Assembly (NCBI RefSeq): GCF_029222925.1
Contig: NZ_JARHUI010000003.1
Location: forward strand, 293,721 to 357,720
Reading direction: 5' to 3'
Length of the DNA stretch: 64,000 nt
Origin: Algoriphagus sp. CAU 1675
GTDB taxonomy: Bacteria > Bacteroidota > Bacteroidia > Cytophagales > Cyclobacteriaceae
Of this stretch, positions 1-7,317 are shown piece by piece (positions within the stretch are counted from its first letter, which is position 1; every line of letters begins with the position of its first letter). Below the pieces are notes generated by a model. The model saw only the letters and a program-made list of their open reading frames with translations. It did no database searches and had not been told where the DNA came from. The translations under genes and the position numbers were made by a program.

Positions 1-249
1 AAAGTGATTTTGTATGATGAACCAACGACAGGTTTGGATCCAATCACTTCGCGGGAGATCAGTCAGTTGATGCTTAAAGTACAGGAGAAATATAATGCGA
101 CTGCTTTGATTATTTCCCATGATATGCATTGTATCAAAATGACATCCAATAGGGTAATTATGTTGATAGATGGAAAAAGGTATGCAGATGATACTTATGA
201 AAACCTTCAACTAGCTAAGGATCCGAAAATCAAAGAATTCTTTGACTGA
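1..249 (+). CDS. ABC transporter ATPase, MlaF-type (3' part only)
   Basis: C-terminal 82 codons of an ABC ATPase whose start lies before the window. The first residues form the Walker B and D-loop (VILYDEPTTGLDP), followed by the switch histidine in IISHD. The rest is the usual short tail, with L-I-D-G-K resembling the end of MlaF/Mkl subunits. The mlaD-like gene begins 2 nt after its stop, which identifies it as the ATPase of a phospholipid or sterol trafficking (Mla/MCE) transporter acting at the inner membrane. The Walker A and signature motifs are outside the window, so the family call rests on the context and the Walker B region. Confidence 0.85.
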   Translation, partial: KVILYDEPTTGLDPITSREISQLMLKVQEKYNATALIISHDMHCIKMTSNRVIMLIDGKRYADDTYENLQLAKDPKIKEFFD

Positions 250-251
250 TT

Positions 252-1223
252 ATGAAAGACAAGAAAAAAATAGAGAATGCGAAACTAGGGGCTTTGGTTA
301 TAGCTGGAGTCTTATTTCTGGTTTTTGCTTTGTATATGATCGGGAAAAACCAAAATATTTTCGGTGCCTCAATCACGATTATTTCTGTTGTCGATAATGT
401 CAATGGTTTGGTTCCAGGCAACAACGTCCGTTTTCAGGGTATGGATGTGGGTACCGTTCGGTCTATTGATATGTCAAATGATTCCACCATTCAAATCAGT
501 TTGTATGTCAGGAAAAGCATGCAGCCCCATATCAAAAAGAATTCGCTTACCACGATCAGTACAGATGGGCTGATGGGAAACAAAATTATCCACATTATTC
601 CTCAAGATGGATTTGCTGAGCCCATAGAGGAGGGAGATATTATCTATGCCAAGCCCCAAATTGGTACAGAGGAAATGCTTAACAGATTGGATGTCAGTGG
701 AGATTACTTAGAGAAAACCCTTTTGAACCTAGCCGAGATTACGGAAAAACTAAACCAGAATAAGAATATTTGGGCACTGCTTTCAGATAGTGTTTTCACT
801 GAAAATATTGCCGATGCGGTAAATGAGATAAGAATGGCAGGCCTAAAAGCCTCTGAAATGGCAGATGCAGGTAAAAATTTATTAGAGGTTTTGCAGGACG
901 GAGATGGTTTGGTCAATAAGGTCTTTACCGATTCTGTGATGAGTGAGAATTTCTCAGCATCCATCGAACAAATCCTCAAAACCAGTGAGGAAGCCCAAAA
1001 GGTAATGTTAGAAGCTAAGGAAATATTAAAAGGAGTGAATGAAGGCCAAGGGACAGCTGGTGCCATATTGACGGATTCATTGATGAAGGAATCTATTTTG
1101 AACAGCATTCAAAATGTTGAAAGCAGTACCTATAATTTCAATCAAAACATGGAGGCCTTGAAAAATAGCTTCTTGTTCCGTAGGTATTTCCGAAAACTGG
1201 AAAAAGAAAAGAATAACAAGTAG
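252..1223 (+). CDS. MlaD/MCE family lipid-transport protein
   Basis: 323-residue substrate-binding subunit of an Mla-type transporter. One N-terminal membrane segment (about residues 13-30) anchors it in the inner membrane. It is followed by an MCE/MlaD domain (about 37-115, with V-P-G-N-N-V-R-F-Q-G and VGTV), and a long helical periplasmic tail that in this family builds the channel for lipids. It starts 2 nt after the ATPase gene, so the two are co-transcribed. The permease (MlaE) is presumably upstream, outside the window. A strong hairpin follows the stop. The family call is firm; the lipid cargo is not visible in the sequence. Confidence 0.9.
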   Translation: MKDKKKIENAKLGALVIAGVLFLVFALYMIGKNQNIFGASITIISVVDNVNGLVPGNNVRFQGMDVGTVRSIDMSNDSTIQISLYVRKSMQPHIKKNSLTTISTDGLMGNKIIHIIPQDGFAEPIEEGDIIYAKPQIGTEEMLNRLDVSGDYLEKTLLNLAEITEKLNQNKNIWALLSDSVFTENIADAVNEIRMAGLKASEMADAGKNLLEVLQDGDGLVNKVFTDSVMSENFSASIEQILKTSEEAQKVMLEAKEILKGVNEGQGTAGAILTDSLMKESILNSIQNVESSTYNFNQNMEALKNSFLFRRYFRKLEKEKNNK

Positions 1224-1238
1224 GGTATCAGGCATAAA

Positions 1239-1275
1239 AAAGGGGACAATTCTTAAACAATGAATTGTCCCCTTT
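1239..1275. terminator. Bidirectional intrinsic terminator
   Basis: A perfect 14-bp stem (1239-1252 pairs with 1262-1275, core GGGGACAATTC) has A-rich DNA on one side and T-rich DNA on the other. It lies between the convergent mlaD-like gene and the ROK gene and can serve both. Confidence 0.85.
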
Positions 1276-1293
1276 ATGTTTAATCAAGTAAAA

Positions 1294-1953
1294 TCAGAAA
1301 TGAAAATTTTCTTCCCAAAGTCTAAACCCTCCTTTGAAGGCATTTTGATTGGTTCCTGTTCTACAGCCTTCAGGTATTTTTGATAGGAGCTTGGAGTTAC
1401 CTCCGCCTAAAACTATATCATCTGGTTGAAGTGCATCTGAAAAAATGTCGACAGCATTTAAAACATGCTTCTCCCATTTTTTTTCACCATTTTTTTGAAG
1501 GTAGGCCTTTCCGATATAGCTTTCAAAGGTTGATTTTCTATAAGGCAAGTGACCACCTTCAATAGGAATAACAGTGTGGTGGATGACCATTGCAGTTCCC
1601 AAGCCTGTACCTAAACCCAAAAACAGCATTTTTTTTCCTTCATAACTGCCAAGAGCTTGCATAGCAGCATCATTGATTAGCTTGACAGGGCATCCAAAGG
1701 CTTTTTCGTAGTCAAAAGTTGTCCAGCCTTTTCCAAGGTTTACAGGTTCGGATACAATTTTATTGTTTTTAACAACACCTGGAAACCCCATGGTAATAAC
1801 GTCGTATTTCCAATTCGCGGCATGCTCTTTAACCAATGGAACCATTTCCTCTGGTGTGAAATCACTACCGGATGGGATTTTGATTCTTTCGCTTTGTCCG
1901 GTGGCCAGAATTTTCACATTGGAACCACCTATGTCTATAACTAGAATATTCAA
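1294..1953 (-). CDS. ROK-family sugar kinase, polyphosphate glucokinase-like
   Basis: 219 residues. The N-terminal phosphate-binding motif DIGGSNVK (about 6-13), the catalytic-region N-D-A-A (about 95-98) and the second phosphate motif GLGTGLGT are those of ROK kinases. Short length and motif spacing resemble polyphosphate/ATP glucokinases (PpgK), which phosphorylate glucose in the cytoplasm. The reading frame begins with TTG at 1951-1953; no ATG lies in a better place, because the glycine-rich motif begins only six codons later. The gene is monocistronic and converges on the mlaD-like gene. The phosphate donor cannot be told from sequence alone. Confidence 0.75.
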   Translation of the reverse strand: MNILVIDIGGSNVKILATGQSERIKIPSGSDFTPEEMVPLVKEHAANWKYDVITMGFPGVVKNNKIVSEPVNLGKGWTTFDYEKAFGCPVKLINDAAMQALGSYEGKKMLFLGLGTGLGTAMVIHHTVIPIEGGHLPYRKSTFESYIGKAYLQKNGEKKWEKHVLNAVDIFSDALQPDDIVLGGGNSKLLSKIPEGCRTGTNQNAFKGGFRLWEENFHF

Positions 1954-2077
1954 TTGATTGGGTTAGATTATTATTCTTTGAAAGTCAAAAAAATGATCTA
2001 TTCTTCCAAATCAACTTGGCAATTTTGATTAAATCTTATGAAAAAAATAAGGTTAAAAATCTTCCAAATCAGAAGCA

Positions 2078-2695
2078 TTAAACTGAAACTAATTTGAAAT
2101 GATAATTTGAAGCCTCTTGTTTGTTCCAGGTAATCTCTTTCCCCAAGTGATAAAATGCCTCCAAAAGGGTAGCATTGGTCATTTTTCCGGCATCAATTGC
2201 CTTGAAACCTATTAATTCTATGAGTCTCTTGATACGGATTTTTTCAGGAATGGAATCCCCACAGAAAAAGGTTTCCTTAATGATTCCCAACGTGTCTGAA
2301 TTTGGATAGTCGAGTCCAAGATTATTGAAAGCTTTAAATACAATTGCATTTGCCGCGGATCTTTGAATCATTTGGGTATTGGAGTTACGCAGCTTATTAG
2401 TGTATTTACTGTTGGTGCAATCTATGATGATTTTATCCTCCAAATCTACCCGTCTTAAGCTTTGACAAACTTGAGATAAGTATTGGTTTTCACAACAGAT
2501 GAGAATTATTTCAGATTGGATAATAGCAGAATCATAGGGGCAAAGTTTGTCATAAAACCGATTGAGGATTTTCCATTCAGTCTCTTCGGTATCAAAATCC
2601 GGTCTGACGCCAAAAACAACATCAATTCCTGCATTCAGGTATTTTTTACCCAAACTTTTCCCTAGGTTAGTTCCTCCTAAAATTCCAAGTTTCAT
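2078..2695 (-). CDS. NADP oxidoreductase, coenzyme F420-dependent-like (Rossmann)
   Basis: 205 residues starting with a Rossmann nucleotide-binding fold (GILGGTNLG at about 4-12), as in the NADPH-dependent F420 reductase/NPD family. A second beta strand follows (I-I-L-I-C-C), as do the I-I-D-C-T-N segment and a helical C-terminal part with F-K-A-F-N-N. In organisms without F420, such homologues are uncharacterised NAD(P)-binding proteins. It stands alone on the minus strand, just outside the island border. Before the insertion it would have been the next gene downstream of mnmE. The substrate is unknown. Confidence 0.65.
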   Translation of the reverse strand: MKLGILGGTNLGKSLGKKYLNAGIDVVFGVRPDFDTEETEWKILNRFYDKLCPYDSAIIQSEIILICCENQYLSQVCQSLRRVDLEDKIIIDCTNSKYTNKLRNSNTQMIQRSAANAIVFKAFNNLGLDYPNSDTLGIIKETFFCGDSIPEKIRIKRLIELIGFKAIDAGKMTNATLLEAFYHLGKEITWNKQEASNYHFKLVSV

Positions 2696-2900
2696 TTTTT
2701 CTACTTAATAAATGAATTTAAAAGTTTTCTATTGACCAATTTGCTAGGGCTGTTTTTTAAGATTTATTTATTTAAACATCCAAATAAATCAATGAAATGT
2801 ATAGATAGACTTACAAAAATCAAAATTTAATTTTGAAAAAATCATAGTTTCGGTATAATGTTCAAAACAAATAGTATGAAATTCAAAAAAATAAAGACAA

Positions 2901-2925
2901 AAAATGCCGCTGCAAACGGCATTTT
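2901..2925 (-). terminator. Intrinsic terminator, probably the original mnmE terminator
   Basis: AAAATGCCG (2901-2909) pairs perfectly with CGGCATTTT (2917-2925) around a 7-nt loop. Read on the minus strand it is followed by TTTTTTG. It sits about 48 nt beyond the displaced CIGK-stop codons at 2973, so before the island inserted it would have ended the mnmE operon transcript. The region 2696-2900 is AT-rich and holds no gene that I can support. Confidence 0.75.
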
Positions 2926-2971
2926 ATCAATTCTATTATTTGGAGGCTTGTTAGTAGCTTACTGAAAAGAG

Positions 2972-2990
2972 ATTATTTCCCGATACAATA
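2972..2990 (-). repeat. Distal attachment repeat (displaced mnmE 3' end)
   Basis: attatttcccgatacaata here matches attactttccgatacaaaa at 31016 in 16 of 19 positions, and in 15 of the first 17. On the minus strand it reads tgt atc ggg aaa taa, that is C-I-G-K-stop, the invariant MnmE C-terminus, although no mnmE lies here. This is the scar expected at the far end of an element inserted in the last codons of mnmE. Confidence 0.75.
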
Positions 2991-3025
2991 TCTTTTCAAT
3001 ACCTGTATATCAATTAGTTACGGTT

Positions 3026-3049
3026 GATTAGCAACGAATTAGCAACAAG
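3026..3049 (+). repeat. Paired TTAGCAAC motifs inside the left border
   Basis: GATTAGCAACGAA (3026-3038) and AATTAGCAACAAG (3037-3049) overlap by two bases. The same two variants occur in the same orientation at the other end (30907-30919 and 30939-30951). They are candidate arm-type recombinase or accessory-factor binding sites. Confidence 0.55.
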
Positions 3050-3111
3050 AAGTGTTGATATTAGGCTAATTAAGGGCTAAAGAAAGGAAAAACGAAGTGT
3101 GCGGGCATAAA

Positions 3112-3139
3112 AAAACCGCTCCACAAAGGAAGCGGTTTT
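3112..3139 (-). terminator. Intrinsic terminator of the DUF6266 gene
   Basis: AAAACCGCT and AGCGGTTTT form a 9-bp stem directly downstream (minus strand) of the stop at 3160. T/A-rich flanks complete the signal. Confidence 0.7.
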
Positions 3140-3159
3140 CAAGGAAAACACCAATCGCT

Positions 3160-3801
3160 TTACGCAACTGTTACAGAGCCTAAATAAACGCTGCTAGCGA
3201 CTTTAGTTCCGTCTTCTGACACAAACCCTAAGAAGACTTCTACATCTTCTCCTGAGTACTCAGAAGGCACAGGAATGGCTGCAGCTGCGGCACTCCTTGC
3301 TGGTCCAGCAGTTGTAAAAACTGCTTCTCCACGAGTAGTGTTCAAAAGGGCAATCAGCGCCTTGTCTGTTGCCTGAGCACTACCACTACCTGAGTTATCT
3401 GTCCAGGTCACTTCCACTGATCCAGCACTTGGAGAAGTGGCTGCACCATTGGCAGCTGTTGTGAGATTACCACGAGTAACCAATGCACTTGCATAGTCAA
3501 TCATGAAGTTTGGATAAACTCCGGTAATCGCATTGTTCAGGTTGTATGACATGGCCGCATTAAACTGGGTCATTTTGTTTGCATACAACTTGAAACCGAC
3601 TCTCAGGAAGTCTGTCATGGGCTGCAAGAACCGCAAGACAGTTGAGAACTTCGAACGCTGGTCAACCTGACCTTCAGTTCTTGGGTTCGCTACACTGGAA
3701 GGTTTGATGCGCAGGTAATCGATGCCCTTCCAAGTTCCACCGATTACATTCCCGACCTGTCCTGAGACACCACCGAGAATACCTTGATTAATTTTTCCCA
3801 T
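3160..3801 (-). CDS. DUF6266 family protein
   Basis: 213 residues. The opening M-G-K-I-N-Q-G-I-L-G-G and the following G-Q-V-G-N-V-I-G-G-T-W-K-G and I-K-P-S-S-V-A-N-P segments are the conserved N-terminus of DUF6266, a Bacteroidota family of unknown function common in mobile DNA. The middle and C-terminal part, rich in Ala, Ser and Thr, appears beta-rich and ends with a strand-like Y-L-G-S-V-T-V-A. There is no signal peptide. It has its own terminator and is not in an operon with neighbours. Its place as the outermost cargo gene suggests an accessory role, but no function can be read from the sequence. Confidence 0.8.
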   Translation of the reverse strand: MGKINQGILGGVSGQVGNVIGGTWKGIDYLRIKPSSVANPRTEGQVDQRSKFSTVLRFLQPMTDFLRVGFKLYANKMTQFNAAMSYNLNNAITGVYPNFMIDYASALVTRGNLTTAANGAATSPSAGSVEVTWTDNSGSGSAQATDKALIALLNTTRGEAVFTTAGPARSAAAAAIPVPSEYSGEDVEVFLGFVSEDGTKVASSVYLGSVTVA

Positions 3802-3951
3802 CTCTTTACGATTTTTTAAGAGTTAAACATTTGCTTGGACTTGACACGGACTTACCATGGATTTGCCCTTCGCCAACTAAATTACTTCAAGAATTAGGCA
3901 GTAGTTCTCTCTTGGGTGCTGTTGCGGTGGTGTGCTTTATTTTGCTTTTGT

Positions 3952-3974
3952 TGCCCTGCTTTTTTGGCAGGGCA
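3952..3974 (-). terminator. Hairpin terminator after the DUF6943-like gene
   Basis: TGCCCTGC (3952-3959) pairs perfectly with GCAGGGCA (3967-3974), just beyond the stop at 3980 on the minus strand. The 3802-3950 stretch holds no supported gene. Confidence 0.6.
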
Positions 3975-3979
3975 GGAAT

Positions 3980-4414
3980 CTATCCTGCACCTGCTTCTTT
4001 CATCAAGTCATAAAATATGGCTTGTCTGGCAGTATCAATCATCTTTAGTGTGACCTTGATTTTTTGCTCGTTGGTATCGAGTAGTTGAAGGGCTTGAATT
4101 GCCTTTTGAAATGCCTGGGCTTTGCAGCTTGCTTTGGTGGAGCTTTCCCGGATCAGCTTTCGGATTTCATCAATAGTCACAAATGGAATCACGGAGCCTT
4201 TCAGGAGATAGTGAAATGATTTTGACCTCCATAATCCAAAGCAAAGCCAAAAGAGAAATTCCCTGTCCTCTTGGTTGTCGGTGAGGCAAACAAAGCAATT
4301 CGGGCAAGCTCGGTTGAGCGGTTTTCCGCTGTTCAATCCCTTGTTCAGAATAAAGAAGTGCGGTTGTTGGTAGCTGGTTTCCAGTCGGTGTGTTTTGATA
4401 CGAAACGATTTCAT
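3980..4414 (-). CDS. DUF6943-like hypothetical protein
   Basis: About 144 residues from the preferred ATG at 4414 (M-K-S-F-R-I-K-T-H). The frame is open to 4465, but the extra N-terminus looks non-coding. Recognisable segments are H-F-F-I-L-N-K-G-L-N-S-G-K-P-L, A-C-P-N-C-F, and F-W-L-C-F-G-L-W-R-S-K, followed by S-V-I-P-F. I associate this pattern with the Bacteroidota family DUF6943, from memory and without a search. The C-terminal half is helical. No enzymatic motif is visible, though the CPNC pair could bind metal. Such genes are typical mobile-element passengers; the function is unknown. Confidence 0.55.
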   Translation of the reverse strand: MKSFRIKTHRLETSYQQPHFFILNKGLNSGKPLNRACPNCFVCLTDNQEDREFLFWLCFGLWRSKSFHYLLKGSVIPFVTIDEIRKLIRESSTKASCKAQAFQKAIQALQLLDTNEQKIKVTLKMIDTARQAIFYDLMKEAGAG

Positions 4415-4546
4415 ACAGTGAGCCATTAAAGTTTTGCTCGCTGCGCTTCGCATATATTTTTTCAAAAGAGAAAAGAAAAAAGGGAAAAAAAGAAAAGAGA
4501 AAGCTGTCTTTCAGGCGGGTGAGGCTCGGCTGTCAAGGTTTTTGAG

Positions 4547-4647
4547 AAAAATACTACCCGCAGGGTGGAGATTTTTTCCAAAACCCGTAGGGCTTGACCT
4601 TGACTGTCCGAAAGTGCGGTGGGCATGTGCGAACCCGCCTATCTTTG
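4547..4647 (+). promoter_or_regulatory. Repeated module, copy 1: ACCC-GGGT element plus TATCTTTG box
   Basis: An AAAAATACTACCCGCAGGG-type block (4547-4579) is followed, 93 nt from its start, by TATCTTTG (4640-4647), a perfect TAnnTTTG -7 box. A second copy lies at 4910-4997. No coding region is visible downstream on the plus strand, so any product would be a non-coding transcript. DNA from 4415 to 5026 contains no gene that I can support. Confidence 0.4.
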
Positions 4648-4687
4648 CTTTTCTCTTTTTAAAATTTTCCCTTAACGAGTAAAAAAA

Positions 4688-4711
4688 AGAGCCCCCTAAA
4701 AAGGAAGCTCT
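4688..4711 (-). terminator. Probable terminator of the mer-type operon
   Basis: AGAGC/GCTCT arms with an inner CCT/AGG pairing are followed on the minus strand by T7-8. It lies about 340 nt beyond the last gene of the ArsR-MerTP operon and is the first convincing terminator downstream of it. Confidence 0.5.
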
Positions 4712-4909
4712 GAAAGGCACAACTCGAACCAAAAGACACGAAGCGTATAATCTGTGATGCCACAACGCTGAATGCCTGCATGGAAAGGAAGACCTGAGGT
4801 GCGAACGCCCGCCAACAACCACCGGCTGCCGAAACGGACTCTGAATAATAACTTAAACATAATGCCCTCACACAACAGGACGGTGCGATTGATGCAAGGG
4901 CTGTGGGAA

Positions 4910-4997
4910 AAAAATACTACCCGTAGGGTGGAGATTTTTTTACCAAACAGGCGTAGCGAACCCTTGCAGCTCTCGCATCCGCACGCCTGTAACTTTG
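4910..4997 (+). promoter_or_regulatory. Repeated module, copy 2: ACCC-GGGT element plus TAACTTTG box
   Basis: The AAAAATACTACCCGTAGGG-type block (4910-4944) differs from copy 1 mainly by C/T in the loop and one extra T. It is followed, 80 nt from its start, by TAACTTTG (4990-4997), again a perfect -7 box, then C-T-T-T as in copy 1. Transcription from here would run antisense to the end of the MerTP operon. Confidence 0.4.
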
Positions 4998-5026
4998 CTT
5001 TATGTTTGAGTTATTTATTGTCTGAT

Positions 5027-5245
5027 TTACCGACAGCATGAACTGTTACCACCTTCTTGGATTGGTGGGCATGCCACTGTACCATAAGAGCAGTAAACGC
5101 AACAATCACCTTGTAACGGTTTAAGTATCTCCATACAATTTTCGCACTCATAGAAATACTGACACGCATCTGTAGGCATGGTTTCTTCTTTCTCATGTCC
5201 ACATTTAGGACAAGTAATTGTTGATTTAAGGACTACTTCACTCAT
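5027..5245 (-). CDS. GDCCVxC-domain protein (mercury/metal resistance associated)
   Basis: 72-residue Cys-rich cytosolic protein. An N-terminal CPKCGH zinc-ribbon half is followed by CENC and the diagnostic GDCCVYC motif with YGTVACPP. These define the small GDCCVxC family, found beside mercury transport genes and sometimes as a selenoprotein; here the positions are ordinary Cys. It ends in SSCCR. Its ATG overlaps the merTP stop by 4 nt (ATGA), so the two genes are translationally coupled. It probably binds thiophilic metal handed over by MerTP, but no enzyme activity is established for the family. Confidence 0.8.
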   Translation of the reverse strand: MSEVVLKSTITCPKCGHEKEETMPTDACQYFYECENCMEILKPLQGDCCVYCSYGTVACPPIQEGGNSSCCR

Positions 5246-5850
5246 TTTGATTTGTTTACCGATTCTACTTTGTAACCTGTTTTGTTAACAGCTGATTTTA
5301 CTTGCTCAATGTCTGTTTTAGATTCATCAAACGTTACCACTGCATTTGCTTTTTCATAAGAAACCTCTAATCCTAAAATACCAGGAAGCTTACCAATTTC
5401 AAGTTTTACATGTTCTTCGCATCCCGTACAGGTCATTCCAACAATATTGATTTCGTAGGTTGATTCGAAATTGACATTTTCTGATTCTGATAGTTTGGTT
5501 TTGGGGTAAAAAGTATCTGAGTAATAAGGGAATGCAAGCATGATCGCTGCAAATACCGTCACTATACCAAGGAATTTCTTTGACTGCCAAAAAGAGGGCT
5601 TTTCTTCATCACAAACGCAGGCAATTTCTTCCTCCGTTCTTGGCCTCAATTTCTGATACCATGCAAATGCTAAAACGACTACTGTTATTCCAATCAACCA
5701 AGGGCGAAAAGGTTCTAACCAAGAAAATGTTGCAGCTACTCCACTTGAACCTGCAAGTAGTGCCAACACTGGTGTAATGCAACAAAGTGATGCACTAATA
5801 GCCGTCAATACGCTTGTAATTACTAATGAGCTTGATTTCTTGTTCGTCAT
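5242..5850 (-). CDS. Mercuric transport protein MerTP (MerT fused to a MerP-like domain)
   Basis: 202 residues. The first part is MerT-like: membrane helices at about 8-36 carrying the metal-relay pair S-L-C-C-I-T-P, another at about 48-65, a cytosolic loop with CVC (A-C-V-C-D-E), and a third helix at about 92-110. The last 70 residues form an HMA domain with GMTCTGC, the MerP mercury-binding motif. Fused MerTP proteins import Hg(II) through the inner membrane. The gene overlaps its neighbours by 4 nt on both sides (ArsR-type regulator upstream, GDCCVxC protein downstream). No mercuric reductase gene is visible anywhere in the island, so detoxification after uptake is unexplained. Confidence 0.85.
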   Translation of the reverse strand: MTNKKSSSLVITSVLTAISASLCCITPVLALLAGSSGVAATFSWLEPFRPWLIGITVVVLAFAWYQKLRPRTEEEIACVCDEEKPSFWQSKKFLGIVTVFAAIMLAFPYYSDTFYPKTKLSESENVNFESTYEINIVGMTCTGCEEHVKLEIGKLPGILGLEVSYEKANAVVTFDESKTDIEQVKSAVNKTGYKVESVNKSK

Positions 5851-6215
5851 ATTGTTGATTCTTTTTCTGATGTTAATAGCTCCAATATTGGATTTAGAAT
5901 GAGGTTGTTGGATTCGGAAATAGAGTAGAATATTGTTTGACCTACTTTGTTTGTTTCAACCAGCCCTGCATCTTTGAGCTTTCTCAAATGCTGAGAAATT
6001 GCAGGAACTGTCATATCCAGAATATCGCTAAGATCACATGGACACATTTTGGATTCCTTGTCCAATAGAAACAGAATTTTTAGGCGCACTTCATTACCAG
6101 CAAGGTTGAGTGCCCTTGCTATTCGGATTACTTCATCATCTACTGTTTCAATGGCTGTCTTACACTGTTTGATCTGTTGTTCATCAGCATAAACCCTAAT
6201 ACAAGTTTTCGTCAT
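5847..6215 (-). CDS. ArsR/SmtB-family metal-responsive repressor
   Basis: 122 residues with the winged-helix fold of ArsR regulators. A helix carries L-A-G-N-E-V-R-L-K-I-L, then K-M-C-P-C-D-L (the Cys pair where ArsR-type sensors bind metal), then the recognition helix (V-P-A-I-S-Q-H-L-R-K-L-K-D-A-G-L-V). An extra Cys lies near the N-terminus (T-C-I-R-V) and another at T-K-Q-C-like position 18. In Bacteroidota, mercury operons are often governed by such ArsR-type proteins in place of classical MerR. It is the first gene of the operon, and its stop overlaps the merTP start. Two perfect inverted repeats just upstream are its likely operators, giving autoregulation. Confidence 0.85.
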   Translation of the reverse strand: MTKTCIRVYADEQQIKQCKTAIETVDDEVIRIARALNLAGNEVRLKILFLLDKESKMCPCDLSDILDMTVPAISQHLRKLKDAGLVETNKVGQTIFYSISESNNLILNPILELLTSEKESTI

Positions 6216-6224
6216 ATAGAATCG

Positions 6225-6295
6225 TATTTAAGAGATTACTTAAATAAATACAAAGAAAGGAAAAGGAGTTTAATATTTAAGCAAATACTTAAATA
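6225..6295 (-). promoter_or_regulatory. Two identical palindromic operators upstream of the ArsR-type gene
   Basis: TATTTAAG-N6-CTTAAATA occurs twice without a mismatch, at 6225-6246 and 6274-6295, with centres 49 bp apart. The stretch between them holds a TTTCTTTG sequence on the minus strand, one or two bases off the Bacteroidota -7 box. The repeats would bracket the promoter. The 12-2-12-like dyad form is typical of ArsR/SmtB operators. Confidence 0.7.
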
Positions 6296-6657
6296 TATCA
6301 ATCAGAGATAAGCTTCATTACGATAGGTGTGTGAACGCAGGTAAACCCAGGCGAAGCCATTTCTGCGAGCCGCCTGCGAGCGGAGCAAGGGTGGTGGCTG
6401 CAAAAGCCCGAAGAATGAGGGCGGCAGACGCCTACCGTTTACGGCAGGGCTGGCGTGTTTTTTTGCATCAGGGTTGGCAAAGGCAAGGGTAGCGATTGAA
6501 CGAAACGAAACGATTGTTGGGAAGGAATGGAGCAATAACTGACTGCAATGGCGTTGGCTGTATTTGTTAATTTTTATGGCACAACAAATACATTGAGGAA
6601 GGATTGTAGGCAGATTGCGGAATGACGATGGGTGGGTTCGTGGAGTGAAGAGAAGGA

Positions 6658-6743
6658 GCTACTCTTGTGTGCGGTGCTGAAAGTGGCTGAGTTGAAGGAG
6701 TGAGGAACGAATGACTGAAACGAAGCGACTGTAAGCACATGGG
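6658..6743 (+). repeat. Imperfect 86-bp direct repeat, copy A
   Basis: Begins gctactcttg, contains gtgcggtgctg, and ends gcacatggg. It matches copy B at 7209-7295 along its whole length, with substitutions and small indels. Confidence 0.7.
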
Positions 6744-7208
6744 AAATTGCAAAAAACATGACAGCCCGATCAGCCCGCAGCGACCCGCAGGCGAGCAAAA
6801 ACAATAAGCAGCGGCAGACCCCCAATAAAAAATATTGTGAGTGTAGCGAACACCTTAGAAGGAGTTTGGGGGGCTGAAATAGCTGCGAGTGAGGAAGGAG
6901 AGAGTGTGTGAAGCAAAACAAGTGAACGGCAGTGAGTGAGCACCCACTGGAGCGCAAACGAACTGGTAAGTGAACGGTATACGCAAGGAGGATAAAGCCA
7001 AGCCCACGCTTCAATCAGGCTCCTTCGCTAAAACAATTCACTGAATTGTTTTTTAACGCTCGGCCCTCCTTGCAGATATGTTTTTGCGGAACAAAACGGA
7101 ACGACTGACGAACACCGCTTTACCTGCGTTGGGGGGTGCGTTGGAAAAAGCAAGTGTAGCACGGTATGGAATGTATCCCGATAAGGATCGGGAGGAATGG
7201 AATAACGG

Positions 7209-7295
7209 GCTACTCTTGCTGTGCGGTGCTGGAAGTGGGTGAATGAAGAGAGTGAGGTACGAACGAACGGAATGAACCTATTGGAGGCACATGGG
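7209..7295 (+). repeat. Imperfect 87-bp direct repeat, copy B
   Basis: Begins gctactcttg, contains gtgcggtgctgg, and ends ggcacatggg. It is the partner of copy A, 551 bp away, and ends about 23 bp before the stop of the CDF gene. Confidence 0.7.
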
Positions 7296-7317
7296 TGAGA
7301 GGTGGGATTAGAATCAA

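Larger units (their letters stand above)
6296..7317. other. 1-kb strand-skewed region without supported genes
   Basis: The plus strand is strikingly rich in G and A (runs such as ggaggaatgg and gaaggagagagtg) with few C or T, and every open frame is low-complexity Ser/Leu/Phe-rich on the minus strand. No ribosome-binding site or known protein motif is seen. It contains an imperfect 86-bp direct repeat (6658-6743 and 7209-7295) and many short words recurring in both halves. It could be a decayed mobilisation region or a structured RNA locus; the sequence does not decide. Confidence 0.5.

Noticed and set aside
2876-2965. A 29-codon plus-strand frame with a hydrophobic tail
   Set aside because: It contains the terminator hairpin at 2901-2925, has no convincing ribosome-binding site, and runs over ancestral downstream DNA of mnmE; likely chance.
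4434-5041. Open frames on both strands around the repeated modules
   Set aside because: They cross terminator and promoter-like elements, are low-complexity, and differ between the two module copies.
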